Source: CAWINY01 sp963837635 (lineage in GTDB: Bacteria; Acidobacteriota; Terriglobia; Terriglobales; Acidobacteriaceae). From it: a stretch of DNA of 64,000 nucleotides. The translations under genes were made by a program, and so were the position numbers. The stretch lies in assembly GCA_963837635.1 (NCBI GenBank), contig CAWINY010000006.1:989452-1053451 (forward strand), given 5' to 3'. Shown here one piece after another: positions 8,518 through 17,105 of the stretch (positions are counted from its first letter, which is position 1; the number at the start of each line of letters is the position of its first letter). Under the pieces are notes generated by a model, which had not been told where the DNA came from, ran no database searches, and saw only the letters and a program-made list of their open reading frames with translations.

Positions 8518-8685
8518 TCTGGCGGGATTCAAGATTGAAACGCTGCCGTATCTCCGAGCCCCTCATCGAAGACCCCCCCAACTGCAGCGCTGACTGCCAG
8601 TTTGTAGGCTCCGCCGCAAAATATTTCGATCTGGGGACGAAGGGCGTCCAAACGACAACCCACGTCTCCGGCGCGGGTCGAAAAC

Positions 8686-8707
8686 ATAGCTTGAGGGGCA
8701 AAGCTAT
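8686..8707 (+). promoter_or_regulatory. candidate enhancer dyad for a sigma54 activator
   Basis: ATAGCTT (8686-8692) and AAGCTAT (8701-8707) form a perfect 7-bp dyad with an 8-base spacer. Its centre is about 47 bases upstream of the -24 element at 8743, a usual distance for an enhancer-binding protein site. No copy was seen at the other sigma54 promoters. Confidence 0.4.
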
Positions 8708-8742
8708 CTCCGCGCATTGAGCCAGCTCACATCCGGGTACTT

Positions 8743-8758
8743 TGGCTAGATAATTGCG
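8743..8758 (+). promoter_or_regulatory. sigma54 (-24/-12) promoter of the second activator gene
   Basis: TGGCTAGATAATTGCG keeps TGGC and TTGC with the exact 5-base spacer. It is followed about 23 bases later by the GGAGG of the gene starting at 8791, so the transcript leader would be about 20 bases. Confidence 0.6.
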
Positions 8759-8790
8759 AGTATTTTTGGAGACATTCAACGGAGGATCTT

Positions 8791-9825
8791 TTGGACCAAA
8801 GTGATCAGTTGCCGCCCTTACCCGTGATCTTTGGCAAGAATGAGATCATGCAGAAGCTTTCCGAACGGCTATCGCGGATTGCCGAGAGTTCAATCCCGGT
8901 TCTGATTCTGGGCGAGAGCGGCACCGGCAAAGAGATCATGGCGCGCTTGATTCACCACTCAAGTCATCGCAGCGCGGTGCCGCTTGTCAAGTTCTGCTGC
9001 CCGGCCATCCCCGCATCGCTGCTGGAAACCGAGCTGTTCGGCTACGAAAAGGGGGCCTTTACCGGTGCTTATAGTACCAAGCGTGGCCGGGTGGAAGGGG
9101 CCGACCGTGGCACGCTGCTGCTAGATGAAATCGGAGATCTTGACGGTGGTCTCCAAGCTAAATTGCTGCAGTTGCTGCAGGATGGCCACTTCACTCGGGT
9201 TGGCGGCTTAGGGGAACGCAAGGTTGACATCCGCCTGCTATCCGCCACCAACCAGGATTTGCGAGCCAATAGCGAGCAAGGACGTTTCCGTCTGGATCTG
9301 TTTTTCCGCATCAACTCCTTCACCGTTGAACTTCCGCCGTTGCGCGAGCGCATCTGCGACCTGCCCGTCCTGATCGACTACTTCCTTGAAACCTACACCA
9401 GCAAGTTCAGCCTGAATGTAAAGCCACTGTCCAGGAACACGATGCGCTTTATGGAGAGTTACGATTGGCCGGGTAACATTCGCGAACTGGAAAACGCGAT
9501 CCGGAGTTACGTCATTATGGGAACGGAGGACGCCATCGAATCTGAAATGCTTTCCTTCCCTGGCATGCGGATCAACGCGGAGATTCAGTTTGACCCGAAC
9601 ACTTCACTGAAGGACATCACCAGGAATGCGGTGCAGAGCCTGGAGCGCAAGATCATTCTGAAAGCGCTTCGCTATAACGCTTGGAGCCGCAAGGAAACCG
9701 CGAAGTCCCTGAAGATCAGTTATCGTTCGCTGCTCTACAAGATGCGCGATGCTGGATTTAACACGGCAGGGAGCCCTACTGGCCCCGAGCTGGTGGACGA
9801 CGTCTATCGCCCAGGCGAATCGTAG
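8791..9825 (+). CDS. sigma54-dependent activator without receiver domain
   Basis: 344 residues from a TTG start with GGAGG at 8781-8785. The protein is almost only the AAA+ and DNA-binding parts: Walker A GESGTGKE (41-48), GAFTGA (88-93), Walker B LLLDEIGDL, and the LPPLRERICDLP region. A Fis-type helix-turn-helix follows (about 295-325, WSRKETAKSLKISYRSLLYK). There is no receiver or other sensory domain, so it is probably controlled by its own level or by partners. A sigma54 promoter precedes it, which fits a cascade in which the 7123-8517 regulator switches it on. The two activators share similar helix-turn-helix ends and may recognise related sites. Confidence 0.92.
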   Translation: MDQSDQLPPLPVIFGKNEIMQKLSERLSRIAESSIPVLILGESGTGKEIMARLIHHSSHRSAVPLVKFCCPAIPASLLETELFGYEKGAFTGAYSTKRGRVEGADRGTLLLDEIGDLDGGLQAKLLQLLQDGHFTRVGGLGERKVDIRLLSATNQDLRANSEQGRFRLDLFFRINSFTVELPPLRERICDLPVLIDYFLETYTSKFSLNVKPLSRNTMRFMESYDWPGNIRELENAIRSYVIMGTEDAIESEMLSFPGMRINAEIQFDPNTSLKDITRNAVQSLERKIILKALRYNAWSRKETAKSLKISYRSLLYKMRDAGFNTAGSPTGPELVDDVYRPGES

Positions 9826-9879
9826 GGGTGGAATCCTTCCTGAGCCAGTGGTAGGTTTGGCGATGACCCTGTGGACCTG

Positions 9880-10141
9880 CTGCATGATGCTAGAGCTGGA
9901 GGGCTACACGTGGCATTGCAACCGGCACACATTCGCGGCTAGACTCGTCATGGCTGATGTCGATCTGCGGACGGTAGCCCAGCTTATGGGGGTAAGACGA
10001 TCCAGATGACATGGGGTACGTACATCTCGCGCCGATCACCTGTCGAATGCCGTAGACCGGCTGGAGCTGCCCCCGGCTGCTCAAGCGGCGGCCAAAGACA
10101 AATCCGGGCAGGGACTAACTAAGCGCTCAATCGAGTACTAG
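9880..10141 (+). pseudogene. remnant of a tyrosine recombinase (phage-type integrase), C-terminal part
   Basis: The translated stretch LEGYTWHCNRHTFAARLVMA then DVDLRTVAQLMG is the typical end of a tyrosine recombinase, with the RHTFA motif containing catalytic His-Arg residues. The frame then breaks: after KTIQMT a one-base loss shifts to another frame encoding DHLSNAVDRLELPPAAQAAA and further residues to a TAG at 10139-10141. The catalytic tyrosine region (usually YAHLAPDH) is damaged at the frameshift. The N-terminal two thirds are missing. It lies 70 bases from a tRNA gene, a common integration site, so this is most likely the scar of an integrated element. I see no gene in the rest of the 9826-10211 spacer. 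Confidence 0.75.
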
Positions 10142-10211
10142 CGGTTCTGGGAACCGGGCCGTAAAGAAGCACAAGACGTAAGTGGTGTATAATCAATAGC
10201 ATGCAAGAAGT

Positions 10212-10296
<85 letters not shown>

Positions 10297-10300
10297 ACTC

Positions 10301-10609
10301 TTGAACCTGCATTCGGCCCTTGCGCAAAGCATCGAAGAACATCTTGAGGCGCTGCAAGTGGAAGACGACATCACCTGCCTGGAGCGGCTCATCAAGGATT
10401 ACCGGCAACGCCTTGGACGACAGCCTTCGAGCTGGCTGGAATTGAATCATGCGGGGTACATCCGGGGAATTCCCCGCGATCCCACCGGCGCCATCCTGAA
10501 ACTGACGCCGGAAGGTCGCGTGCAAGTGCAGGATCCGGCCAAGATCCCCTTCCTGAAAAAGGATCTGCTCGCGGGGCAACAGCCCACTGTTACATTGCAG
10601 AAACATTGA
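10301..10609 (+). pseudogene. C-terminal fragment of a larger repeat-type protein (beheaded)
   Basis: An open frame of 102 codons begins at a TTG only 4 bases past the tRNA 3' end, with no ribosome site and no signal peptide. The translated part from ERLIKDYRQRLGRQPSSWLE through HAGYIRGIPRDPTGAILKLT resembles the C-terminal tail of tetratricopeptide-type proteins of acidobacteria, in which a helix and a 'GRxPxSWxEL...G.lrgiPxDPxG' segment follow the repeats. The likely N-terminal repeats are absent and the tRNA sits in their place. I read it as a truncated remnant from recombination at the tRNA, although translation from a weak start cannot be excluded. Confidence 0.5.
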
Positions 10610-10648
10610 AGTGCGATCATAAGCGTTTGGACACGTTCACTCCTGGCT

Positions 10649-11377
10649 ATGGAACCTCTCTTACTTATGCATTTTCGTTTCTTGCGACGCGGCTCACCTT
10701 GGCTGCTGGCGCTCGTCCTAATGTGTGTAGCACCAGTGGCCCAGGCGCAGAGTGTGCAGCCGTCCGCTGCTCCCGGCTCGACAGTCCACGAGTTGGCCGA
10801 AAAGGTCGATCATTACTACAACAGCCTGCGTACGCTGCAGGCGGATTTTGTCGAGAACTACTCTGGGGAGGGAATGACGCGGACCGAATCGGGTACGCTC
10901 TGGATCAAGCGTCCGGGGCACATGCGCTGGGACTACCGGGAACCTCGGGAAAAGCTGTTCCTGACCGATGGCAAGACCGCATGGTTTTATGTGCCCGGTG
11001 AGCGTCAGGCACGCCGGGCGCCCGTCAAGTCGCTGGACGATCTGCGCTCTCCGCTGGCGTACTTGCTGGGCAAAACCAAGCTCGAGAAGGAGTTTTCCGG
11101 CCTGTCGCTGGCGCCCGATGTCCAACCGCAGATGCCGGGAGACATGGTCCTGCGCGGCGTTCCCAAGAATGGAATGGCGGATCGGGTGGCGCAGGTACTG
11201 TTCGAGGTGAGTTTCGGGGGGAGAATCGATAGGATTATAGCCGAGGAACTGGACGGCTCGACCACCGAGTTCCGCTTCAGCAACCAGAAAGAGAACGTAC
11301 AGATCGCCGATGCGCGCTTCCGCTTCTCGCCTCCTCCAGGGGTGGAGAGCGTGGAAGGCAGCGAGTTGGGTTATTAG
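10649..11377 (+). CDS. lolA: outer-membrane lipoprotein carrier protein LolA
   Basis: 242 residues. A signal peptide (basic RFLRRG, hydrophobic LLALVLMC, cleavage near AQA-QS) leads to a LolA fold: KVDHYYNSLRTLQADFVENY, then WIKRPGHMRWDYREP, FLTDGKTAWFYVPGERQA and PLAYLLGKTKLEKEF are all typical. It ferries lipoproteins through the periplasm from LolCDE to the outer membrane, confirming a two-membrane cell. The start may instead be the ATG at 10667, which gives a more classical signal peptide; neither has a strong ribosome site. Confidence 0.9.
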   Translation: MEPLLLMHFRFLRRGSPWLLALVLMCVAPVAQAQSVQPSAAPGSTVHELAEKVDHYYNSLRTLQADFVENYSGEGMTRTESGTLWIKRPGHMRWDYREPREKLFLTDGKTAWFYVPGERQARRAPVKSLDDLRSPLAYLLGKTKLEKEFSGLSLAPDVQPQMPGDMVLRGVPKNGMADRVAQVLFEVSFGGRIDRIIAEELDGSTTEFRFSNQKENVQIADARFRFSPPPGVESVEGSELGY

Positions 11378-11477
11378 CCATCAGCCGTCAGTCAGTGCGG
11401 GGTTAAGTGCTAGGTAGTGCGTCATGCAGATGGGCAGTTATAGCGTTCATAGGAACCGCAGGGGACGATTGGCTTGG

Positions 11478-11672
11478 TTTGAAAGGGCGCGGCTTCAGCC
11501 GCGCCGCACAGGCACGCATGAGAGGCGGCTTTACAGGCTGCTGAAAAAAGAACCAACGTAGTAATTTGGCATTTTCGGGCAACGAGAATTCAATAACTTA
11601 CGAGTGGTTTTCTTGCCTTCCTCAGCTCGAAGATGACTTTTTCAGCAGCCTGTGAAGCCGCGCCCTTTCAAA
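11478..11672. repeat. 195-bp nested palindromic element (MITE-like)
   Basis: Outer arms of 20 bases (11478-11497 and 11653-11672) are perfect complements. Inner arms (ACAGGCTGCTGAAAAAAG at 11533-11550 and its complement at 11637-11653) match except for one A. The left side also holds a 9-bp GGCGCGGCT/AGCCGCGCC hairpin (11486-11505) that could end the lolA transcript. No gene is inside. The structure suggests a non-autonomous mobile repeat. The remaining spacer up to 11884 holds only a 'gagagctgatggctgagagctg' type repeat (about 11779-11808). Confidence 0.6.
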
Positions 11673-11884
11673 TCAGCGCCCATTAATGTGCGTTATTTGT
11701 TACGTACTACACTTAGGAAGAGCTTAAGATTCTCAGGGAAGGACATGAAGAACCTAAAGCGCCGAGGCTGCGCGAATCGAGAGCTGATGGCTGAGAGCTG
11801 AGGGCTTTGGGGCCAGTTGCCCTACTTACGTGGGCGAAACTTGTTAAACTGATATTTTCGGCAGGAGCAAACAGCCAAGCAGGC

Positions 11885-13087
11885 ATGCCTGACTTCATCA
11901 TCAAGGTGGCCGACGAGCGCGGCCACGTACGCCAGCAGGTGGAAGCCGCCCGGTCCGAATCCGAGGCGCGCGACCGTCTTACCCAGCAGGGGCTCTACAT
12001 CTACTGGATCAAGCCGCGCGGCGTGCTCAGTGGCGGCTCGCGGCGGCAAACGATCAAGCTGGCCCAGTTCGTCGTCTTTAACCAGCAGTTTGTCACCTTG
12101 ATCCATGCTGGCCTGCCGATTCTTCACGCCCTGGACCTGCTGGCCCGGCGGCAACGCGACCACTTTTTCCAGACGTTGCTGCAGAACGTGCGGGAGCGGG
12201 TCAAGAGCGGAGAGTTGCTCTCGGCCGCCTTCGAGGCGCAGGGTGTCTTTCCCAAGATGTACACCACCACGGTCATGGCAGGTGAGAAGAGCGGCAACCT
12301 GGAAGAGGTGCTGGGCCGCTTCGTCGGCTACCAGCGCATGACCATGTCGTTCCGGAAGAAGCTCATCTCCTCTTTGATCTACCCCAGCCTGCTGCTGGTC
12401 GGCATTATCGTGATGCTCTCGTTCCTGGTGACCTTTGTCATCCCGCGCTTCGCCGATCTGTACCACCAGTTGGGCGCCAAATTGCCCGCGATCACCGAAC
12501 TGATGCTCTCGGTGGGCACGCATGCCCAGAAGTACGCGGTAGTGGTGCTGGTGGGGGGGGGGCTACTGGGATTTGGCCTGTGGCGGTGGTTCCATACCGA
12601 GTCCGGGGCGCAGCAACTGGACCGGGTGCGCATGGCACTGCCGCTGCTAGGCACGATTTGGCTGAAGTATCAGGTCGCCCTGTTTGCGCGCATCATGGCC
12701 ACGCTGTTAGCGGGCGGGTTGCCGCTGGTTCCGGCGCTGGATACGGCGGCCAGATCGATCCAAAGTAAGCTGCTAAGCCGGGGCATTCAGAGCGCGACCG
12801 AGCGGGTGCGCGAAGGTCATTCGCTGGCGGGCAGTATTGAGGAGACCAAGTGCTTCCCGGACTTGGCAGTGGAAATGATCGAGGTGGGCGAGTCGACGGG
12901 CGCCTTACCGGCCATGCTGACCTCGATGGCGGAATTCTTTGAAGAAGATGTTGAAACCGCGCTGGCTGCCGCCATGCAGTTGATCGAGCCCGTCATCCTG
13001 GTGGTAATGGGCATTGTGGTAGCGTTTGTGCTGATTTCGCTCTATCTGCCGATATTCAAGTTGGGCGCGAGTGGGGCGTTGCAATGA
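11885..13087 (+). CDS. type II secretion/type IV pilus inner-membrane platform protein (GspF/PilC family)
   Basis: 400 residues from the ATG at 11885 (MPDFIIKVADERG), the usual N-terminus of the family; the frame is open further upstream without support. Two T2SSF domains are visible. The first runs from about 65 (FVVFNQQFVTLIHAGLPILHAL) to the first membrane helix (LIYPSLLLVGIIVMLSFLVT). The second runs from about 265 (ALFARIMATLLAGGLPLVPAL) to the final helices (VILVVMGIVVAFVLISLYLPIF). It anchors the assembly ATPase encoded next. First gene of a cluster running to 18866. Confidence 0.9.
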   Translation: MPDFIIKVADERGHVRQQVEAARSESEARDRLTQQGLYIYWIKPRGVLSGGSRRQTIKLAQFVVFNQQFVTLIHAGLPILHALDLLARRQRDHFFQTLLQNVRERVKSGELLSAAFEAQGVFPKMYTTTVMAGEKSGNLEEVLGRFVGYQRMTMSFRKKLISSLIYPSLLLVGIIVMLSFLVTFVIPRFADLYHQLGAKLPAITELMLSVGTHAQKYAVVVLVGGGLLGFGLWRWFHTESGAQQLDRVRMALPLLGTIWLKYQVALFARIMATLLAGGLPLVPALDTAARSIQSKLLSRGIQSATERVREGHSLAGSIEETKCFPDLAVEMIEVGESTGALPAMLTSMAEFFEEDVETALAAAMQLIEPVILVVMGIVVAFVLISLYLPIFKLGASGALQ

Positions 13088-13097
13088 AAGGCCTTTC

Positions 13098-13218
13098 GCC
13101 GTTTCCGTTCGCTGGTTCCCGTTTTGGGCTCGAGTGGAAAACGGAAAGGGAAATCGCGGACTGTACAACGACTCATTTGCCACTTTAGATTTGGCGCGAA
13201 ACCAGCAAGGGAGAACGG
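13098..13218. repeat. GGAAAACGG-type spacer repeat
   Basis: The short spacer between the F- and E-type genes contains GCCGTTTCCGTTCGCTGGTT and, inverted, GTGGAAAACGGAAAGGG and GAGAACGGAAAACGGAAAACG. A related pair of inverted blocks lies in the riboflavin synthase/ribD spacer (54808-54895), so this is a dispersed repeat family. Confidence 0.5.
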
Positions 13219-13236
13219 AAAACGGAAAACGTCTCT

Positions 13237-14901
13237 ATGGCAGATAGCACCACCCTTACCAGCTCACTGTTCGTGAACGGCGGAAACGGACCTCTGGCCC
13301 CGGTCGACCTGACCGAGGAGGAGGCGCGCGCGCGCGATCTCGCCCGCCGGTATCGCTGCGAGTACCAGGATTTGCGCAACTTTCACCTGCAGCAGGAGTT
13401 GTTCCGCAAAGTGCCGGTGGACCTGATGTTCCGCTACAACTTTGTGCCGCTGGAAGAGACCGAGGACGGCCGCCTGGCCATCGCCATCGCCGATCCCAGC
13501 CAGTTGATGATGATCGACGAGGTCGGCCTGCTGCTGAAGAAACGGCTGCGGGTCCGGGTCTCCACCCTGGCGCAGATCAGCGACATCCTGAAGAAGACCG
13601 AGCAGTCCCAGCGCGTGCTGGAAGAGGCCAGCGAGGGCTTCACGGTTATCCGCGAGGACGAGAACGGCGACGAGACCATCAGCATCGAGAAGCTGACGAT
13701 CGATGAGGACATGAGTCCCATCATCCGTCTGGTCGATACCACCATCTTCACCGCCCTGCAGCGGCGGGCGAGCGATATCCACATCGAGACGCGCGACGAC
13801 TCGGTGATGATCAAGTACCGCATCGACGGCGTGCTGCAGCCGGCCATGCCGGCGATTGGCAAGGACCACCAATCGACCATCATCTCGCGCATCAAGGTGA
13901 TGTCGGAGCTGGACATCTCCGAGCGCCGCGTCCCCCAGGACGGCCGTTTCCGGGTGAAGTACAGCGGCCGCTCGATCGACTTCCGCGTCTCCATCATGCC
14001 CAGCATCCACGGCGAGGATGCCGTGCTCCGGGTGCTGGACAAGGAGTCGATGAGCGAAAAGTTCCACAAGTTGAACCTGGATGTGGTGGGTTTCAGCGAT
14101 GATGACATCCGCAAGTTCCGGCGCTATATCGCCGAACCGTACGGCATGGTGCTGGTCACCGGTCCTACCGGCTCCGGCAAGACCACCACGCTGTACGCCG
14201 CGCTCAGCGAGATCAAGACCGACGAAGACAAGATCATCACCATCGAAGACCCGGTGGAGTATCAGATCAAGGGCATCACCCAGATTCCGGTCAACGAAAA
14301 GAAAGGTCTGACCTTTGCCCGCGGCCTACGTTCGATTTTGCGTCATGACCCCGACAAGATCATGGTGGGCGAAATCCGCGACCGTGACACCGCGGAAATT
14401 GCCATCCAGTCGGCCCTGACCGGCCACCTGGTGTTTACCACCGTCCATGCGAATAACGTGGTGGACGTGATCGGACGCTTCCTGCATATGGGCATCGAGC
14501 CGTACAACTTTGTATCGGCCCTGAACTGCGTGCTGGCCCAGCGCTTGGTGCGAATCATCTGCCCATATTGCAAGAAGGAAGTGCATTACGACACTCAGAC
14601 TCTAGATGCCTCCGGACTTGACCCGAAGGTTTGGCACGAAGTCCCCTTTTATGAGGGCGACGGCTGCATCGAGTGCGGGGGAACCGGCTATCGCGGGCGC
14701 ACCGCCATCCACGAGCTGCTCGATTTGAGCGATCGCGTGCGGGAGATGATACTGGCGAAACGACCCAGCTCGGAGATCCGCCGCGCCGCCAAGGAAGAAG
14801 GAATGCATTTCCTGCGCGAGTCGGCAATTGCTAAAGTAAAGGCGGGCACCACGACCTTAAAGGAAATCAACAAGGTCACGTTTATTGAGACGATGCGATA
14901 G
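13237..14901 (+). CDS. type II secretion/type IV pilus assembly ATPase (GspE/PilB family)
   Basis: 554 residues. N-terminal MshEN/N1E-like domain (about 25-150), then the ATPase: Asp-box RASDIHIE, Walker A GPTGSGKTTTLYA, Asp box TIEDPVEYQI, Walker B IMVGEIRDRDTAEIA and the His box TGHLVFTTVHAN. Two cysteine pairs (CPYC and CIEC) near residues 445 and 480 are the zinc-binding module of this family. It powers pseudopilus or pilus assembly from the cytoplasmic face, docking on the F-type protein at 11885-13087 and on the M/L-like protein that follows. Confidence 0.93.
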   Translation: MADSTTLTSSLFVNGGNGPLAPVDLTEEEARARDLARRYRCEYQDLRNFHLQQELFRKVPVDLMFRYNFVPLEETEDGRLAIAIADPSQLMMIDEVGLLLKKRLRVRVSTLAQISDILKKTEQSQRVLEEASEGFTVIREDENGDETISIEKLTIDEDMSPIIRLVDTTIFTALQRRASDIHIETRDDSVMIKYRIDGVLQPAMPAIGKDHQSTIISRIKVMSELDISERRVPQDGRFRVKYSGRSIDFRVSIMPSIHGEDAVLRVLDKESMSEKFHKLNLDVVGFSDDDIRKFRRYIAEPYGMVLVTGPTGSGKTTTLYAALSEIKTDEDKIITIEDPVEYQIKGITQIPVNEKKGLTFARGLRSILRHDPDKIMVGEIRDRDTAEIAIQSALTGHLVFTTVHANNVVDVIGRFLHMGIEPYNFVSALNCVLAQRLVRIICPYCKKEVHYDTQTLDASGLDPKVWHEVPFYEGDGCIECGGTGYRGRTAIHELLDLSDRVREMILAKRPSSEIRRAAKEEGMHFLRESAIAKVKAGTTTLKEINKVTFIETMR

Positions 14902-15030
14902 TCGCTGGTCGTCAGTCGTTTGTCGTTGGCCGGCTGGTTCAGCGATCTTGACTCACTCCAGGCGGCTGGCTTATGCAAAGAACTTAAGCACGGACGGCCA
15001 ACGGCAAACGACTAACGACTTAAAGACTGA
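14902..15030. repeat. spacer repeat with inverted 'cagtcgtt...aacgactaacgac' blocks
   Basis: GTCGCTGGTCGTCAGTCGTT with TGTCGTTGGCCG just after the stop of the ATPase gene is mirrored by GGACGGCCAACGGCAAACGA and CTAACGACTTAAAG before the next gene. It belongs to the same class of word-like spacer repeats seen at 17724, 24690, 28560, 30838, 47757 and 56373. Confidence 0.45.
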
Positions 15031-15037
15031 GAGCTGA

Positions 15038-15931
15038 ATGGCAGGCAATGCACAACACGAACCCAGGCCGCGGCTGGCTTGTGAGATAACGCCGCTGCGG
15101 GTGGTGGCGGCGCGTGCCGGCAAGGGCCAGATGATCGCCTCGTGCACGGTGCGGGCGCTGCCCGCAGGCGCGGTGGCACCGAGCTTGACCGCCGGCAATC
15201 TGACCAATGCGGCGGCGCTGCGGGAAACCATCCGCGAGGCCTTCAGTACGGTGGGAAGCCACGGGCGGGATGTCATCATCATTCTGCCGGACAGTTGCTG
15301 CCGGGTCAGCCTGATCGATCTGGATACGCTACCCGCCAAGCGGCGAGACGCCGAGGCGGTGGTGCGCTTCCGCATGAAAAAGGCGTTGCCTTTCGATGTG
15401 GACAAGGCGCGGGTCTCGTTTCAGGCGCAACCCGCAAGCAACGGCACGGTGCGCGTGCTGGCCACGGTGGCGTTGGCCTCGGTGCTGGACGAATACGAAG
15501 CCGCGGTACGCGACGCCGGCTATGTGCCAGGCGTGGTTTTGCCAGCAACCCTGGCCGCCTTGGGCGGCGTGGACGCCGCAACCGCCACTCTGCTGATCCA
15601 TGTGGGCGCCCAGTCCTTAACCGTAGCCGGCGTGGACAAGGAGCAGTTGCTGCTGTTCCGCACCCTGGAGAACCCGCTGGGGGTCGAGGTAAGCGGCGAG
15701 CAGATCGCCGACGACGTGCACGCCTCCGCCGTGTTCTTTGAGGACACCTACGGCACCAAGATCCGGCGGATTCTGGTTTCTGGAGTTGCCACCGAGCGGG
15801 TTGCCGATGCGCTCGAAGCACAGACCGGGGTGAAACCGCAGGACCTGCTGCTTTCCAGTCAACTCGGGGATGCCGCCATCTCCGCGCCGCACGCCCTGTT
15901 GGGACCGGTGGTAGGAGCACTGACTTCCTAA
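15038..15931 (+). CDS. PilM/GspL-like actin-fold assembly protein
   Basis: 297 residues with a PilM-like ASKHA fold: an opening strand EITPLRVVAARAGKG, the ILPDSCCRVSLIDLDTLPAK segment, and RFRMKKALPFDV, which is the hallmark (R/K)xxxxxxPF of PilM and GspL. The C-terminal half has TLLIHVGAQSLTVAGV and ILVSGVA. It is expected on the cytoplasmic face, binding the N-terminus of the N-like protein encoded next. Its stop overlaps the following ATG (TAATG). The family's PilM usually has about 350 residues, and a fuller copy is encoded at 38565-39608. Confidence 0.75.
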   Translation: MAGNAQHEPRPRLACEITPLRVVAARAGKGQMIASCTVRALPAGAVAPSLTAGNLTNAAALRETIREAFSTVGSHGRDVIIILPDSCCRVSLIDLDTLPAKRRDAEAVVRFRMKKALPFDVDKARVSFQAQPASNGTVRVLATVALASVLDEYEAAVRDAGYVPGVVLPATLAALGGVDAATATLLIHVGAQSLTVAGVDKEQLLLFRTLENPLGVEVSGEQIADDVHASAVFFEDTYGTKIRRILVSGVATERVADALEAQTGVKPQDLLLSSQLGDAAISAPHALLGPVVGALTS

Positions 15932-16527
15932 TGCGCCTCGACATCAATCTCGCCCGTCAGCCCTATCAGGATCTGCGCCGTTTCCTGTGGCGCTGGGGGT
16001 TGGCCCTGTTGGCGGTTGCCGTGGTGACCTTCGGCTTGGTGTATGCTGCCGTCAGCCAGTATCGTGCGTGGCGCAGCACCAACGCGGCCGCTGACAAGTA
16101 CCGCCAACAGATCGCCCAGATCGATGGCGAACGCGCTGCGGCGGCGGCCTACCTGGATCAACCCGCGCACCGCGGTACCCGGGACCGTTCCCAGTTCCTC
16201 AACGGACTGATTGCCCGCAAGGCGTTCTCCTGGACGCTGGTGATGGCCGATCTGGAAAAGATCATGCCGGCGGAGCTGCACGTGCTTTCCATTAAGCCGA
16301 CGGTGAACGAGCAAGACGAATTGCAGATTTCGCTGGAGGTCGCGGGCCGCACCCGAGATCCGGGCCTGGAGCTGGTCCGGCGCATGGAGCAGTCTCCCGA
16401 ATTCCGCAATGCGTACGTGGAAACAGAAAACGTTGAACAGCAGACCCAAGAGCCGGATAGCGCGGTGAAGCAGGTCATCAGCGCGGTGTACGTGCCGGAG
16501 TTTGCCCGGCCGGAAGGAGGCCAATAA
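15931..16527 (+). CDS. PilN-like assembly protein
   Basis: 198 residues. The start MRLDINLARQPYQDLRRF is the PilM-docking motif (INL) found in PilN. One membrane helix (about 25-45) precedes a coiled segment and a ferredoxin-like periplasmic domain (FSWTLVMADLEKIMPAELHV onward, with LVRRMEQSPEFRNAYVE). It links the M-like protein to the O-like protein. Overlaps both neighbours by one base. Confidence 0.78.
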   Translation: MRLDINLARQPYQDLRRFLWRWGLALLAVAVVTFGLVYAAVSQYRAWRSTNAAADKYRQQIAQIDGERAAAAAYLDQPAHRGTRDRSQFLNGLIARKAFSWTLVMADLEKIMPAELHVLSIKPTVNEQDELQISLEVAGRTRDPGLELVRRMEQSPEFRNAYVETENVEQQTQEPDSAVKQVISAVYVPEFARPEGGQ

Positions 16528-17105
16528 TGGCTGACGTCCGAGTCGTCCGCCGCTACGCCTGGAAGCTAATGGCGCTGCTTGCCCTTATCGATGTAGCGGC
16601 GGCCGTGGTGCTGCTCTCGCCGATCCGGAGTTCCTCCGCCGCCCGGCAACAACAGTTGAATCAGTTGTGGGCCGAATTGCAGGACAAGACGCGCGAGGCG
16701 GTGCCCCTGCGCGGAATCGACAAGAAGGTGGAGCAGGCACAAACCGAGATCCAACAGTTCTACGCGACACGCTTTCCCGACAGCTTTGCCGCTATCTCCT
16801 CCGAACTAGGCGTCCTGGCGAAGGACAACGCTGTGCAAATGACCACCGCCTCGTATGGCACGGAAGACACTGATCTGCCCGACCTGCACCGGGTCTGGAT
16901 CACGGCCAGGATTAGTGGCGATTACACCCATGAGGTGCGTTTCATCAACGCGCTGGAGCGCCGCCAGACGTTTTTCCTGGTCGATTCGGTGAACCTCACT
17001 GAGTCCAACGGCAAGAGCGCAGCTGTAAGTTTGCAGATCGGTGCGGAATCCTACTTGAGAACCGCGGGAACAACGAACAGCCATGAAACTCGGCACGGAC
17101 AATAA
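16527..17105 (+). CDS. PilO-like assembly protein
   Basis: 192 residues: a single N-terminal membrane helix (about 13-32), a coiled stretch rich in Gln/Glu (about 38-75) and a periplasmic ferredoxin-like domain ending with FINALERRQTFFLVDSVNL. Position after the N-like gene and this architecture identify it as the PilO/GspM counterpart. Its end overlaps the next gene by 23 bases. Confidence 0.72.
   Translation: MADVRVVRRYAWKLMALLALIDVAAAVVLLSPIRSSSAARQQQLNQLWAELQDKTREAVPLRGIDKKVEQAQTEIQQFYATRFPDSFAAISSELGVLAKDNAVQMTTASYGTEDTDLPDLHRVWITARISGDYTHEVRFINALERRQTFFLVDSVNLTESNGKSAAVSLQIGAESYLRTAGTTNSHETRHGQ

Noticed and set aside
13264..14114. Long minus-strand frames opposite the assembly ATPase, riboflavin, mreB and other GC-rich genes
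   Set aside because: They are mirror frames caused by high GC at third positions; translations have no protein-family features.
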